A stretch of 64,000 nucleotides of DNA from Thermothelomyces thermophilus ATCC 42464 (GCF_000226095.1 NC_016472.1:6386001-6450000); one strand, 5' to 3'. Shown: positions 1 through 13,503, counted from the stretch's first letter. Notes: generated by a model from the sequence alone, not told the origin. Numbers and translations: made by a program.

Positions 1-1190
1 TTTCGGAGCCAGGATACGACTCAAATTGCACCGCGAGGGCGTAAGTGCGCTCGGCTTGGGATGGTTTGATGATATTTACCGTCTTGGTCGGCCTCTCCGC
101 CGGGAAGGGGGAGATAAACAAGACATTTGTGACGGCGGCGTTAAGGTTGGCCAGTTCAACGGGCGACTTGTTTTCCGCAACATCCCACCGCATTATCTGG
201 CCCTTGGGGTGCCCCGTGAGCAGCATCGTACCGTCATAGCTCCAGCTCAGGCAGGAAGCAGGCCCAACATCGGGCTGCGTCGCACCAAAGGGCGAGGAGA
301 TCTGGACGACTGTCGTGGCTTCCTCGGCCCCTGGTCCCAAGAGAGGCTTTTCGGAAAAGACCTCGGTGACATAGAGAGACCCATCGTCGCAGGAGACGCA
401 GATGGCTCTGGAGGACGGGTCGAGAGACAGGCAAAGGGGAGAGCTGGGGAAAAGAAGCGTTCGCAGGGCATCGCCGGTCTGATAATTCCAGATTATGCAT
501 GACTTGTCCTTGCTCGCAGAAACACAGAAATTTGTGTCGCTGCTGACGCTCGGGCTCACGGAAAGGCCGGTGATGGCAGCCCTGTGGTTGGAGAGGCTCC
601 GTTGCGGTTGGTGCTCGGCCGCAGAGTCGAGCTCCAGAAGCTGAAGCAGCGACCACACGTGAATATCCGAGTCGTCGGAACCCGTAAGAACATGGTATGG
701 CGTTGCAGCAACGCACGAGACCGCCTGGACGTGGCGCGCCGGGGTCGATACCAGTCGGCCAGTGCACGTCTGTGGCCATTGTTAGCCGACCACGACAGCC
801 CGAAAGTGGTTAACGTGTCTCTTGGGAAAAAGCGAGAAAAAAAAATCATCTCACCTCCCAAAGCATGAGGCGGCCTTCTGTAGTGCCTAGTATCAGGACA
901 TCCCCGGCTAGGGTCAAGCATCGTATCCTTTCGGGAAAGGCCACAAATGCCTCCTGATTCCCACGGAGCCTAGAGTAGACATGCACGTAGGCCTTTTCAT
1001 GCTGCGCGGCAAAGACGTGAGTCTCGCTGACAGCAAGGCCGTTTACAGGACTTGAGCTCTTCTTGAAAGTCGATTTGACCGAGTATGTGGGGCTGAGGGA
1101 GTGGAAGTAGATGCCGACATCTTTGGCGATGGCGGTGTTGGAGGATAGAGGGGCTCCGCAGATCGCAGAAACGAATTCCTCCGAGAGCAT
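1..1190 (-). CDS. IPI3: Pre-rRNA-processing protein Ipi3 (WD40), 3' part outside window
   Basis: WD-repeat protein of the Rix1-Ipi1-Ipi3 complex (WDR18 family), needed in the nucleus for ITS2 processing and maturation of pre-60S ribosomes. Two exons are visible: 855-1190 and 1-769, joined across an 85-bp GT-AG intron (770-854). The N-terminus starts MLSEEFVSAICG and contains an SVKSTFKKSSSP stretch and then WD blades ending in LMLWE. Exon 2 continues with DSDIHVWSLLQL, SASKDKSCIIWN and GQIMRWDV blades. The reading frame is open to the window edge, so the C-terminal blades and stop are missing. The order of the N-terminal repeats and the spliced frame fit Ipi3 better than a generic WD40 protein. 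The family is recognised by memory of motifs, not by a search. Confidence 0.82.
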
Positions 1191-1839
1191 GATTGCCGTT
1201 TGCCTCTCCGCCTCAAGTGCTCACCAGTGAGCTCAACTTCCTCTCTCTGATTAGTGTACGTCTTCCCCCCGGGAGATGTCTGTCCAGCGCAGACGGACTG
1301 ATCAATCGAGTGTGCAATCGGTGGAATGAGCCGCAGCCAATCAGGAGCGACCGGCGGCTTTTCCAGACTTGTCTTTGTTTCTGAGAGATTCAGACCCACG
1401 GCTGCCCCAGCTGGGATTCCGGCCGATGGACGCAGACGGCAGACGGTTTCACAACCACCAAGTGTTGTAGTGAGACAGAGTGTGCCTTGTGCGTGTCGAA
1501 GTGGGTAAGGGAGGAGCCACGTTTAGATAAAGTGGGAATGGTCTAAACAGCGTGGTGTGGCTTCCAGGGGAAAGAGGGTTGTGTGAAAAATTCAAGGTCG
1601 AGGCCGCAGCTGCTGTTGCTTCATTCATCGATATTTTGTGAAAAAAAAGAAGCTGCGACTTTCCTTTTTCTGCTCCCCAGCGCTCATGATTGGTTGCACG
1701 AAAGCTTTGATGTTTGAGGTGGGTCAAATAGGTGGCCCGTCGATCCCCGTCTCAGCCGCAGGGCGATTTCCCCGCCCCGCAGACAGTTCCCCGATCGGCC
1801 CTGCGGGTGGATCCAAAACCGGTTAAGCTTTCACTCGTT

Positions 1840-1878
<39 letters not shown>

Positions 1879-3237
1879 CGTTTCCCCTAAAATAAGTGTA
1901 ATGTTTGTGCAAGAGACCACCCAACCCTGGTATTATCTTTGTTTTTCCCGCGCAGGGAGCATATACCACAGATGCCTCTTTCGGAGCTGTCATGCAATAA
2001 AGCCCATCCGCATACGATTCTGGTCGCCGACAGCGACGTCGGAATGCCGGATGCGCCGCATTGTTTACGGAATATGGGGCTCACCTGCACGGGCAATCGC
2101 GCCAAACTGTCGACCCTTCATCCGGCTTCCGGCAGCGCCCAGCTCGAGACGGCGAACGAGGTTTACCCTTCCTCGGATCTGCTGCGGGGATGAATCAGAT
2201 TTCAAATTCCGCCCCCAGGAAAACCTGGCTGCTCTGACCTGCAGCCGGCAAGAGCGCAAGCGGCTAGCGTATGTATCGAAGCACGGAATATTGTGTCTCA
2301 GTGGGGGCACTGGTGCCTTGTTTCGGGCAGTCTACCCGCCAACAATCCCTTGTCCCACGCCACGCGATGACCTGAAAGCCCCCGACCTTCCATACCCCGC
2401 CGACTTTCATAGCAGAAGAAAGGGTTCATCATCTGTAGATGGCTTGAGTTTCTTGCAAAGTCTGCAGTTATCCGTAAACTCTGATTGCTCGCGTAATTCA
2501 ACACGAGACCAACACGAGACCAGCCCGACATGGAGCAACGTTAGACGAGGCACCCACCATTCAACTGTCACTTAGGTATCTAGAACGGCTCAACAAGTCG
2601 ATGCATCCTATCCTGAAGCTAGCAACAGGGGTGGGGGGGAAGCGAGCCATGCGCAGGCGAAGCTGTCTCAAGCATCCGCTCACTGCATGGCGTGCTCCAC
2701 CATATCTTGGAACGCGGCTGATCTACTACCACCAACTTTGCTAAAGTAGTTGTCTCGGCCAGGTATCTTGTTTCTCTTGCTTCGTTGTGCCGTACTTGGT
2801 GCGCTAGATCGGGGAATGGGGGACGGTGAGAGGCGATGCACGGACGGGCGAGCATCGCGGCCACCCTCCTTTTTTTCCCCGTCGCGCCAGCATTGTCCGG
2901 TTTTGGGTGTCACGACATATAGTACACTCCCCCTGCATTTGCTTTGGTGAGTGTTTTCAGGGAGACCAGAGACGTTGATGGCCCGTCTTCCAGCCTTCGG
3001 GTCTGCTCCAGTCTCAGGGACATTGTATACACTATGGTCCGTAATTAAGCGTGTCGTTCTCTCGCTCTTCCTCTTAGACCCGTAACGGGTCCAGACTCGG
3101 CGACAAAACGCCCTATGCCCTATTTCTCGCATACTGTGTAGATACAAGGTGAGCATCGATGATCCGCGCAGGGATAGCACGCCACAGCCACAGCCGATCT
3201 GATTCGAGCCCCGAGAGAACCCTGCTCGAAAATCTTA
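1191..3237. other. Divergent intergenic region with T38 tract
   Basis: About 2 kb between the starts of the Ipi3 gene and the plus-strand unknown gene, so it should hold both promoters and 5' UTRs. The only striking element is a run of 38 T at 1841-1878. Open frames here (for example 1838-2575) begin in the T tract or lack any family likeness. I see no gene. Confidence 0.6.
1841..1878 (+). repeat. Homopolymer T38
   Basis: Uninterrupted run of 38 T, read directly. It lies about 650 bp upstream of the Ipi3 start. It may be a poly(dA:dT) nucleosome-depleting promoter tract or an old poly(A) tail of a retroelement; no coding remnant is visible beside it. Confidence 0.95.
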
Positions 3238-5866
3238 ATGCAGTCCGCTCTCGCCAGGCGCACCACCTCGACGACACTCCCATCATATTCTTCGGATTCT
3301 GAGATGGGTACTAGTGAGCCCGTGGTTGACTGCAATCTCCCCGAGTTGCTGGTGAAAGATCTGGCAACATCAGAGGACACCTTCAGATCAAGAGCCATGA
3401 CTGCTGGGTGTCCCTACGCTGGCCTCGCGGCTCCCAGCCGCGAGCCGATGCCTTCGTTTCGACGGCCGCTTGTACCGTGTCGCGGAAGCTCTCAGGGACG
3501 ACCGACGGGGACGAGGACGTCCCTGATGAACTGGCTTGTGGCGGAGGGACCAGACGCGTGCGCTGAGGAACTCGACGAGAACGGGCATCTAGGAAGTCAG
3601 GAAGGATGTCCTGATTCATCCAATGCCGCATCAATAGGAATGGCGCTTTCCCTAGCTCGCACCCGTCAGCAATCTGTTGCCACGGCGGCCACGTCAGATT
3701 CCGGTCGCTGTTCATCGCTCTTTTCACACAACAACGCCCTCTCACCAACCCCACCCGTCTTCTCGCCGTCTCTTCGGAGGAGGGAAAGCAGTCCGCACAG
3801 CACTTGGTACGAAGACGAGCCAGACTCCCCGCGAGAGACGCCCGGAAGCTCCATCTTCACGGCAGGGACGTCGATTTCTGACCCTCACCGGCCGGTCACG
3901 GAGACGGAGACGGAGAATGACAGCGATAACGACATGGCCAAGGAGAAGCGAGCCGCCGACGGGCACGGCATTCCCTGGGTTACCACAGAGGCTTTCTCCT
4001 CAGAAGGCGGCTGTGCCACGCGTACGCGGCAGCGCACTCCTGGAAATCAAGCACCTCCCGAAAAGCCGCGCATGGTCGACATCCCTCCGATAACAACAAG
4101 CCCAAAACGCACCTCTTCACTGCAGCGGAGTCGGCAGGGCGCCGAGTCCGCTCTGGCCGCGTCGGACCTCGGGCTAACCTCTGCGAGGACGGCGGAGCGG
4201 CGAGGGACGCTCTCCAACGGCAACTCTCTGCAAGCGCCGTGCTGCAGCGTATCTTTGATTGAGACGGCGAGTGGCCGAACCGTCATTGACGCATCAGCAC
4301 CGCCCCCTCCCATCGCCTTTGCCAACCGATCGCAGGCTTTGCATCATTCCCATGCTCGTCCGCCGTCTGCCATAGCAACCGATGCTACCGATCAGGAGGA
4401 CGAGGCGCCCGGCACCGGCCGAGAACTCGGCGCCGGAGCATGTGCGCAGTCGCTCGGGGAGGGTAGAAAACCGTCACTTGTTGACCTCCGCCACTTGGTC
4501 GACGCCGGCGCCGAAACACTTGCCTCATCTCGGAAGTCCACGCCCTGTACACCAAGTGTGCCGGCCCCGGGCATTCCGCTACCGCCAGAGATCGTTGAGT
4601 CTTTGCGGGTGTCGATATCTTGTTTCCCCGAGACCATGCTTCTCACGTCAAGCCTCTCCGTTGAGACCATCCGAGTCTACTCCAAGAAGTTCAGGCACCG
4701 AGTAGACACGGATTGCCGGTTGAGGGCTGTCGACACGGGCTCAGCCTTCTTCCCCTCGGCCTCGCAAAACCACAAACCACCAAGACGGTGGAACATGGGC
4801 TGGCTGGGACATTCCGCGCGCAGCAACAAGCAAGACCAATTCCAGCCGCCCCGGCAACGACCACAACAACAAGAACAGCAACAACAACACAGTTACCCTT
4901 TCCCGCGAGGCAACCGATCTTCGCCATCTGCCACGTCCAACCTCACCCTTGCCGGCGCAGAACCACGAACCCCAACATGGGTGGCCATCAAGAACATTTT
5001 CCCCTCCGCCTCGGACCACCTCTGCGACGCACTGTACGCACACCTGCTCGTCTACAACTACATCGTCTCCCTCGCCCCACCAGCTAACCCACCATCCTCC
5101 CCCTCCTCCTCCCCCTCCTCCTCCCCCTCCTCCTCCTTCTTCCACCCCGGCCATTCCCTCAGACCACGAACAGGAACGGGGCCAGGAACAGGAGCAGGTA
5201 CAGGCAGGAGGTTGGGGCAAGAAGAAGCAGCAGCAACCGGAGCGGGCGGGGCGGTAAGAAGGCCGTCGACGTCGACAAGCCACCCGGAGCACCACCACCA
5301 CGACCACCACCAGTACCGATACCAGCGCCGCCCCCAACCTTCTTTCCAGGCAACTCCTGCGGAGGACCTAGGCGCCAGCAGCGCAGAGGGCGGGAGCCGC
5401 CTCGGAATCCCGCAGAAAGCCGCCAGCCTCCTGGGCATGGACGACCCCGTGTCGGCTGCGACGACGGCGTACCAGCACCACCACCATCACCAGCAGCAGC
5501 AGCAGCAGCAGCAGCAGGAGGAGGAGCAGCCCCGACGGCGCGCGCTGTCGCGCAGTCGGGGTCGGCGGCGGATCAGCTACTACCCGCTGGCGGGGCTCAT
5601 TCCGTCTCCCGCCGGTCCGAATGCCGGCGGTGGCGGTGGCTGGTTTGCTCCGCGGTCCGCGACCAGTCACGGGTGCGGTTGCAGTGACTGTGATGACGGG
5701 GCTGGCGGCGGCGGCGGCGGCGGCGGCGGCGGTTGGTGGCTGCCTCCGCGCAGCGCGACGAGTCATGGGTCGTCGTCGGGCGGGCACGCGGCGGCCAGGG
5801 GCTCGCTCCCTTTGCAGCATCATCGGGATCAGCATCAGCAGCACGAAGGGGGCGGTAGTGGCGGGT

Positions 5867-5898
<32 letters not shown>

Positions 5899-6156
5899 AT
5901 GGGGGAGTTGCTGACCGGGTTGCGGAGGTGCGTGCACCTGCTGGTCGCTACGATGCGCACTACCGCCGCTGCTGCTCCGGGGGACGGGCAGGAGGAGGAG
6001 GCGCTGGCGGATGAGGTGGGCGGCATCCTATCCGGGTCCGGGCTGAAGCTGGGGGCGGAGCCTGCGGAGAGCGTCGAGGCGGTCGAGCCTGTCCTGATGA
6101 GAGCGCTTTGCGAGGTCGTGAGGTGTGCTGAGAAAGGGTCCTTGGGGGGGTTATAA
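3238..6156 (+). CDS. Large low-complexity protein of unknown function (972 aa)
   Basis: A single open frame of 972 codons that I do not recognise as a named family. Three non-repetitive islands look conserved: one near residues 445-500 (LPPEIVESLRVSISCFPETM followed by an SVETIRVYSKKFRH stretch), one near 580-615 (TWVAIKNIFPSASDHLCDAL and LLVYNYIVSL), and the C-terminus near 885-972 (MGELLTGLRRCVHLLVATM). Between them lie Ser/Pro-rich, His/Gln-rich and poly-Gly stretches, including CCTCCCCCT-type repeats coding SSPSSSPSSS around 5093-5140 and a Gln run near 5492. There is no signal peptide or clear membrane segment. The start is the first ATG of the frame; an internal start is possible. The long open frame and the ordered islands make it very probably a real intracellular, largely disordered fungal protein. 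Confidence 0.72.
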
Positions 6157-7927
6157 GGAAAACGAGGAGCCAGTGTCGGCTATGGGCGGAGGAACAGTTG
6201 GTTGTACGATTTTGGTGTTGTGATGTGCACCGCTGATGGGGAGGTGCGGTGCGGTGCTCTTGAGGGCGGATCGGTTGCCCCGTTTCACTCGCGTTCATTT
6301 TGTGTTCAGGTTATTGCGCTTTTAATTTGCGTTTCTTCCCTCGCCTTCCTTTACCTTTTTTTTTCTAGTTTTCCTTTCCTTTTCTCTTCGGGAGGCTGGG
6401 TGAAAGGGAGGGGGGGGGTTACAATCGCTGCGAAAAAAAAAGTTAATTCATCAGTTAAAATTTATATCGGTAGATTGATGGGTTCCCATGTTCGTGGGCA
6501 CCGCTTACCTTTTTGTGACCCTTTTCTCATGACGGAAGGTACGTTTATGAAAAGCAAAAAAGACATCCAGCTAGGTCTCCTCGACTGAGTTTTGTTAAAC
6601 CCGATTTCTATCTCACCCAAACGAGAACAGCATCACAATGGCTTGCTCTTGGTTCTCCGGATCGGTTGTTGCCCGCCCTTATCCGCTGGCTCTCCTTTAT
6701 CATAATTTATCCGAATATCCAAGGAGCGAGGCGGTTGACTATTCGAACACTTGGGATGTCTGGCACATCGGCCATGCCAAAGCAATTTTTTGCAACTACT
6801 AATTGCTTTGTCCACAAAATATTCGACGGCGAGCTATATTGCGTGGTTGGTCAAGAAGCAAGAATTCGCGGAGAGCATCATCCAAGACCTACACCTGCTC
6901 GTCATCAAGCCGAAACGGCGTAACACACACAAGAGGGTACTTCCGAAAGTCGTACGGAGTCTGCCATCGTGTCATAGCGTAGGACAACGCCAACTTATCC
7001 GGCCTTTGGATTCCTTGTTATCTCAAGAGAAAAAAGGTTGAACAAGATCATTAATGTCGGGGTATCGTCTTGGGTTGGAAGGATCCCAGACGCGGACGGT
7101 CCGCGACATCCGTTGCGCACTAGCCGTTCCACCCTACCCTACAAGAACTCCACCTAGACCTTCTAGGGACCAGCCATCGTTTCAAAACAAGGAAATAAGA
7201 GCACCTTGTCCGGTAGGTTTACAATCCTATTACAATCCTATGCAGCTTGAAGTTTTGGCAAGCGGTGTAGGGTGTTTTATCGAGTGAGAGGTTCTGCACT
7301 ATGCCAATTCGCTGCGTTCACACACAAGGAAATTGAAAAAAAAAAAAATAAAAAAGCGAAAAGAAAAGAAGAAATGGGACGGATACTAGATCAGACCACT
7401 CTTCGCCATATAATCCGTATTCTGGAGCGTATATGGGCGAAGTAGAAACGGTACGACAAAAAAGATCAAGGTCCGGCTCACGGGCCGGGTTGTGAACGAC
7501 GAGATGACGTGCGGGATTATGTCTTGGCACAACTTCGCCCTCCGTGCTAATTTCCGTGCCCGATCGGAGAATAAGGCTTCCCAGTCTCCACCAACTTTCC
7601 GCCTTCGCCGCCCCTCCTCCGGACCCGTCCGGCTCCACCATTATTAGAGAGTACGTGGGGTAGCTCGGGTCTGGTTCTCTCAACCCCCGAGACGTGTCGG
7701 AAGACGAGCAGTATTGCGGACGGGGTTTTCACAGCTCGAACTTGAGAGACGAGGGGCGCAATCGGGTGGCTTCTGAAAATCTTGTCTGAGCTCGCCTCTT
7801 TTCTCTCTCATCGGCAGTGCACCGTTAGAAGCAGGGCTTCGACCCATCATTACACTCTTCTTTTGGGAGGGGCGCGTTCCTGTTGGCTTATTTCCCCCGG
7901 TGGGCTCCCAAGCACTAGTTCCGAACA
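6157..7927. other. Intergenic region, no gene seen
   Basis: About 1.8 kb between the unknown 972-aa gene and the zinc-cluster gene on the same strand. It should contain the 3' UTR of the first and the promoter of the second. It is richer in A+T than the flanking coding DNA and has short A and T runs. The open frames are short and have no family likeness. Confidence 0.6.
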
Positions 7928-10723
7928 ATGGACGCCCCAGAGACCCGGGCACAAGCGACCCCGACCCCACGGGCTTCACGCGTCACCTACGCCTGTGAGG
8001 CGTGTAGGGCTGCCAAGGTCAAGTGCCAGCCCGGTCCCCAGTCAGGGATATGCAAGAGGTACGCGAGCGAGCCGATTTGGACTCCCGCCCGAAGTGTCTT
8101 AGGGTGTTGGTCATAACCCAGCCGCTAAAGGGGGGAAGAGGACAACTTGCTTCCTCTCTTCCCTCCCCCCCCCAAAAAAAACGGGGGAGTCCGCAACTAT
8201 TTCTTTCCATACTCCGCCCCCCACTCCCCCCCCCTTCCCTGCCCCTGTTTCTGAGCCCATATGGGCCGGACGGTTGGCTTCTCAGACTGATCTGGCCTCG
8301 GACACTCAGATGTCTCGAATCCAAACGGGAGTGCATCTTCAAGACAGGCCCTCGGACCCGCCGGCCAAGGCAGCTCAACAAGAGACTCAATAATCAACCC
8401 GCGGCACCCAGCGGCTCTTCCACGGGCTCTGCTGTTGTTGCTCCTGCCGCCGCAGCCGCAGCCGCAGCCGCAGCCGCCAGAGCAGCAGCGGCAACCGCCG
8501 CGTATCCGCCTCCTCCCGGCCCTTCCAAAACCTTTACCATCGACATCCCCATGCCCGCCGAGGACGACATCACCGACTCCCTCGAGGCCCTGCGCCTGGC
8601 CCACGACCAAGCCATCGACCTGCTCGTGCCCCTCGGCTCCGCCGGCGAGGAGGAAGAGGGGGAGGGGGAGGAGGACGAGGACGATGAGGACCGGGACCGG
8701 GACCAGGACCAGGACCAAGCGTCCGTTTCGGGCGCGGGCTCGGTGCTCTCGAACGCCTCGTCCCTCCCCGTCGGCGCGTCCGCGCTGTCCACGCCCCCGA
8801 GCAGTGTCGCGGGCCGGGGCCCGCAGCCGCCGACCGGTCTCGACGGTCAAGGCCGGGCCGTGCAGGGCGAGGCGGGGAGGGGGGCGAGGCCGAGGACGCT
8901 GGCGAGCCTGAGGCTGCAGCCGCGGTTCAACCTCGACTCGGCCGGGAAGCTGCTCGAGACGTTTCGTGATCACATGCTGAGTTACTTTCACTGTGTGGTG
9001 ATCGGGGAGGGCGAGACGGTGGCCGGCATGGCCAGGGAGCGGCCGTTTGTGCTGCTGGCCGTGTTGGCGGCTGCGAGTGCTAGCCGCACTCTGCAAGGGC
9101 ACAGTCTGTATGATGAGGAGTTTAGAAAGGTTCTCGGGTTGAAGTTCGTGGCGGGTGGTGAGAGGACGCTGGAACTGCTCCAGGGTCTGTTGATCTACAA
9201 CGGCTGGTGAGTTGCTTGTGTATAAGCTCGAACCTCTCTCTGTGTTTGTTGCTGATTGTTATAGGTACCCGTTCCACCTCCGGCCGAAGAACAAGCAGTC
9301 CAGACAGTACCTCCGGATGGTCGTCGACATTGTCAGCGACCTCGAACTCGACCAGGACCCCGGGATTGACTTGATGGACGTTCCGCCAACCCCTGAGCGA
9401 CTCGACCAAATTAGGCTATACATAGCAAGCTACTACATGGTGTCGGTGTACGCGCTCGGTTTTTCCCCTTTCCCCCTCTCCTCGTTACGTATATTTCCAA
9501 CTAACTCGGTTGTTGTTCGCAGATCTGCCTCGTCTTGGGGCAACGCTTCGTCCCTCACGTATACCGACTACACGGAGCTCTGCTGCGACCTCCTCCACCG
9601 CCACAGCCCGCACCAGGGCGACCGCGTGCTGGCCTGGCAGGTGCGGCTCCAGCGCCTGGTCGAGGACACCAACGACCTCCGGCGCACCCACCGGGGCCGC
9701 TCCCAGAGCGAGTATCAGATTGGCCTCATGATCCGGGGCATGGAGACGCAGCTGGCCGAGTGGGAGGCGCGCATCGAGCCGGCCGTCGCCGCCAACGCGT
9801 CGATCCGGCTCGCCGTCCTCTTCACGCGCGTCTTCTTGTCGGGCGCCCCGCTGCTCCACCTGTCCTGGGCCAGGGCGCGTCAGGCGGCGACGTCGGCCGA
9901 CCCATCGTTGTCGGCGACCGCCTCCTTCCGCCCCGACCCGCAGCGGCTGATGGCCGTCATCCCCTCTCTGCACGCGCTGTACGGCTTCTTCTTGACGCTC
10001 AGCAAGACCCAGATCAACTCCCTCACCGGCGTCGAGTGGCGCATCCTCATCCTCTCCGTCATCCTCGGCTTCCGCATGTCCTTCCCGCTCGCGGCGTGTC
10101 CCGAGTGGGATGACCGCGCGGCACGCGAGGCGGTCCGGTTCGGGGAGTACATGGACCGGTTATGTCGGATGGGCGGCGGCGAGGACGCGAGCGAGATTAG
10201 AAGCAGTTCTCTGGGCACGACGACGACGACGGCGGCGGCGGCGGCCGGGGAGGGGGGAGGGGCTGCCAGTGAACAGTCGGTAAGAAGCATAGACGTACTC
10301 AGCGCTAGCAAGATTGTGCTAGAGATGGTCAAGTCCAAGTATCGAGAGAGGGTTGCGAGGTTGGAAAGGAAGCAGCAGCAACAGCAACAGCAGCAGCAGC
10401 AGCAGCAGAAGGAATTGGAGGCGATGCTGGCTGCGGCAGCGCCGCACCCGATGCCCGCCGGGGAAGGAAGAGGAGGAGGGGCGCTAGGCCATGGTTCCGT
10501 CCCTACTGCGTGTCCTGTGATGGATGGCAGCTTGGACCCGTACTACCCGTACTGGGACGAGACGTTCAACAGCAATCTGGCCGGCACCGGGCTCGGCATG
10601 ATGCAAGCGCACGGAACGGGAACGGCTCAGTTGGATGGCGGCGACGTTGCATCGGCAGGTGACTTGTGGACGGCCATGATCATGGGCTGGGCCCAAGGCG
10701 GGATGGATGTCGACACCTTGTAG
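7928..10723 (+). CDS. Zn(II)2Cys6 fungal transcription factor
   Basis: Spliced from four exons: 7928-8058, 8310-9206, 9265-9447 and 9523-10723 (introns of 251, 58 and 75 bp), giving 803 aa. The first intron interrupts the zinc cluster. After splicing the six cysteines are C23, C26, C33, C42, C45 and C52, spaced CX2CX6CX8CX2CX6C, the binuclear zinc cluster that binds CGG-type sites. An acidic, Asp/Glu-rich linker (about residues 165-205) is followed by a fungal-specific middle homology region from near residue 255 (SAGKLLETFRDHML, RPFVLLAVLAAASA, LDQIRLYIASYYMV). A Gln run (about 10370-10410) and a Trp/Asp-rich tail follow, which could act in activation. The layout resembles Leu3/War1-type regulators, but the target pathway cannot be told from sequence. 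It stands alone, with no adjacent metabolic gene that it obviously controls. Confidence 0.85.
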
Positions 10724-13470
10724 GGGTTGGTGTGGCGTTTACATCGCTAGAGTGTTGCTTCCTGTCTTTATTACCTTCCTTCATCCCTCTCTCCTCTGTT
10801 TGCCAATTTCCCCTCTATCTTTTGCTGCTTGTTATGAGGGAGTTGATCGGATCAAACACTGCGCTCAAATTGTAACATATCGAACTGGTGGAGGTGATCT
10901 TGACCGCTGAACTTTGCCATCCGTTGAATGCCTGCCGAGAAGAAGAGAGAGCAATACTTGGTCACGGTTGCCTTTCATTTCCTCTGCTCCCTTCCCTTCT
11001 TCCTGCCTTCCCCCTTCCCGATCTGTCATTTGCTGCTACCTGCCTTACCAAAAAGGCTGGGTGAACATTGCACGTATCTGAGTCCGACCCAAAACAGAAC
11101 TAAAACGTGCCGGGTGTAACGGACAGGTAAACATCAGATAGTGCACTAAGAACGTTTTCACTTTGACCTCAGACTCCTTTGTTATGGCTGTGCCAGGCTC
11201 GGGCGCAAGTGCGAGAGAGACAAGTGAAGCCGGTGGGGAACATGTGACTGGCTTCGCACGCGCGTCATGGCCAAATCTCTTTGTTTGGCGGATTCCGTGT
11301 GTCCACCACGGAGTCCTCCAGCCACTGTCATGGCTCGACACCTTTACCTCGGTCGCTGGTTGGTGGCTGCATCAGGGCAGAATCGGGAGAAATGGCGGAA
11401 AGAGAAAAGAAAACGATCGAATCAATGCCAACAATCGGCGACTGGGGTTCCCGCACCGCACCTGCCCAGGGCTGCTGTGGCCTCTGATTGAGCAGACCGT
11501 CAATCTTAGTGTCGACACAGTGTTCACACAGGGACTACACAGTAGTCAGTTATTTGGAACGTTTTCTGAGCTGATCCTAGGCCGAGGATCTGCAGAAGCT
11601 TGTCTCGCAAGGTTCCTGAGAGGTCAAAGCGCTGGACCCCGGCGGCCCCGCTCTGTGGTTGGAGTCCTCCCCGCTCACGCCTCGCTCGCCCGATCCAAAA
11701 AACTTGGAGCATGTGTGTGGGTGGATCGCGGTTTGGTGTGGCACGGCAGAGTTTCCGTGACGAGGCTGTTCACATTTAACTATACACAAGTAGATGTGCG
11801 TATGGACGTGATTTGTAAGCCGTATGTACACGGCCAAAGGTCGCTTATTACCCAGTGACCACCTTTTTTCCTCCCAAGGTGCGACGGGTTCCGTGTCGCG
11901 GTTTCGTGACTTCTTTCCAGTTTCGCCCAGGGGCCTGATGTCGGGCATGCCTTGATTGCTCCCATTAACAGCTGTTTCAGGGACCAGGGAAACGGTACCC
12001 GGCAACTTCAGTTCGTGTCGCAGCAAGGAAGAATGGCTGTTTCCATCTACAGTTCGTCTGTTTGGCACGCTGCGCATGAAGATCAAGAGCGATCTGCGGC
12101 AGCCCAGATTGGTAATGGGAGACATACGTGCCTGCGCGTCAAGGCAGACGATTGAAAAAAAAAAAAAAAAATTGATGATTGTTACTAAGATACCCTGTGC
12201 CCCGACAACAGGCACCAGAAAGAAGAAAGGGCTGGGGGGCAATGATGTCTTTCCCTAAGCCTGTCCTGATTGGGCCAGGCTTGAGTGTGGTATTGCTCCT
12301 GAGTTCGCTTCAAGGGTGTTCGAGTCGCCCTACAGAACGGTTATGCAGGTTGCCAATTGCCGGGCCCGATAGGAGGGCGTGGTACTGCCCAGTCACCGGC
12401 TGTAGCGTCGTGTCGTATACTCGCAGTAGCGTCGGGTGCTGGGGAGCGAAGTGGACTCGGCGCTGGTGCGAAGTCCGCAGTGTCGTGCTGAGCAGCTGCG
12501 CGACGTGCAGCAAGCCGTTCTTGTTGGCTGTGCTTTTCAGCCGACCCGGCCTGACAGCGCTCTTCCAAATCTAATTGTGCCCATCCACTCTGTCTGTCTG
12601 TGTGCACATACATACACGTACAGTACATGAGAGTACACCGGTGGCCTGGGGCAGCACAACTCCACGCGAGGCGGTCCTGCTTCCACGCTTGTGATATAAT
12701 GACGAGGCTCGCTCTCGAGAGCGACCCAACGCCTCCTTGTGTCACCTACCGTAGCGTACGAAGCAATCGGCTTGTCGGCTGGCCGTCCCCTCACTGTATT
12801 CGTTGAATGACCCCTCCCGCCCATCGCGAGGATCTCGGTGGGCGACAAAGACAGTTGATTCAGATATGAGTCACCCAACAACGGGACAGATAGCCTTGGC
12901 TCGGACAGAGTACCCCGCGAAGATGCTGTGGCTCGTCCTCGCACTCACGTCATACGCGCGGTGATGATAGCAGCTACTCGATCGAGGGTAAGATGTACCG
13001 CGGACATACATCCAAGTACGGATCACACTACTGCCAGTGAGCCATGGTCTAGGCCTAGACCTAGTGTAGTCCGTACATACATTCATACTGTCCGATTCGA
13101 GTCCCGGAACAAAGCTAGTGTATGCCAGCAGCCGTCTGCCGAAATCGTCAAGCACTCCAACTCCCTGCTAAACCGGCGGAGCGGCACAGCTAGTGTAGCC
13201 GGGCCAGGGCTGGGGTCGGCGATCGGCGTTCTTCCCTCGTTCGTGCTTCGCGCGAGATACTGCGTAATGCTGTATCTCTCGAGATCGTTGGTGGTAGTAT
13301 ATGTACCCTATGCCGACGGACTCGAGGGCCCCTTCAGTCCGCTACTTGCCGACTTAGGTAACACAGCCCACTACTTCATCATGGTCAGCTCGGAGAATTC
13401 AAATGCCAAAGCATATGAGCGGATTCGAGACTGGATGGTGCTGCGCTTGTATTCGATTTGAAGATGTTGA

Positions 13471-13471
<1 letters not shown>

Positions 13472-13501
<30 letters not shown>
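13472..13501 (+). repeat. (CTG)10 microsatellite
   Basis: Ten perfect CTG units, read directly, in the gene-poor block. They give Leu/Ala/Gln runs in the spurious open frames crossing them. Confidence 0.95.

Positions 13502-13503
<2 letters not shown>

Noticed and set aside
1838-2575. 245-codon frame starting in the T tract
   Set aside because: It starts with poly-Phe coded by the homopolymer; the remainder has no recognisable motif.
4741-5937. Poly-Arg/poly-Gly minus-strand frames opposite the 972-aa gene
   Set aside because: They arise from repeat DNA (GGC, CTC, CAG units) read on the other strand.
11163-11858. 231-codon open frame in the gene-poor block
   Set aside because: No domain, no splice-supported extension, and a competing 221-codon frame on the other strand.
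13080-13105. GATTCGAGTCCC resembling a tRNA T arm
   Set aside because: No acceptor, D or anticodon stems can be folded around it on the plus strand.
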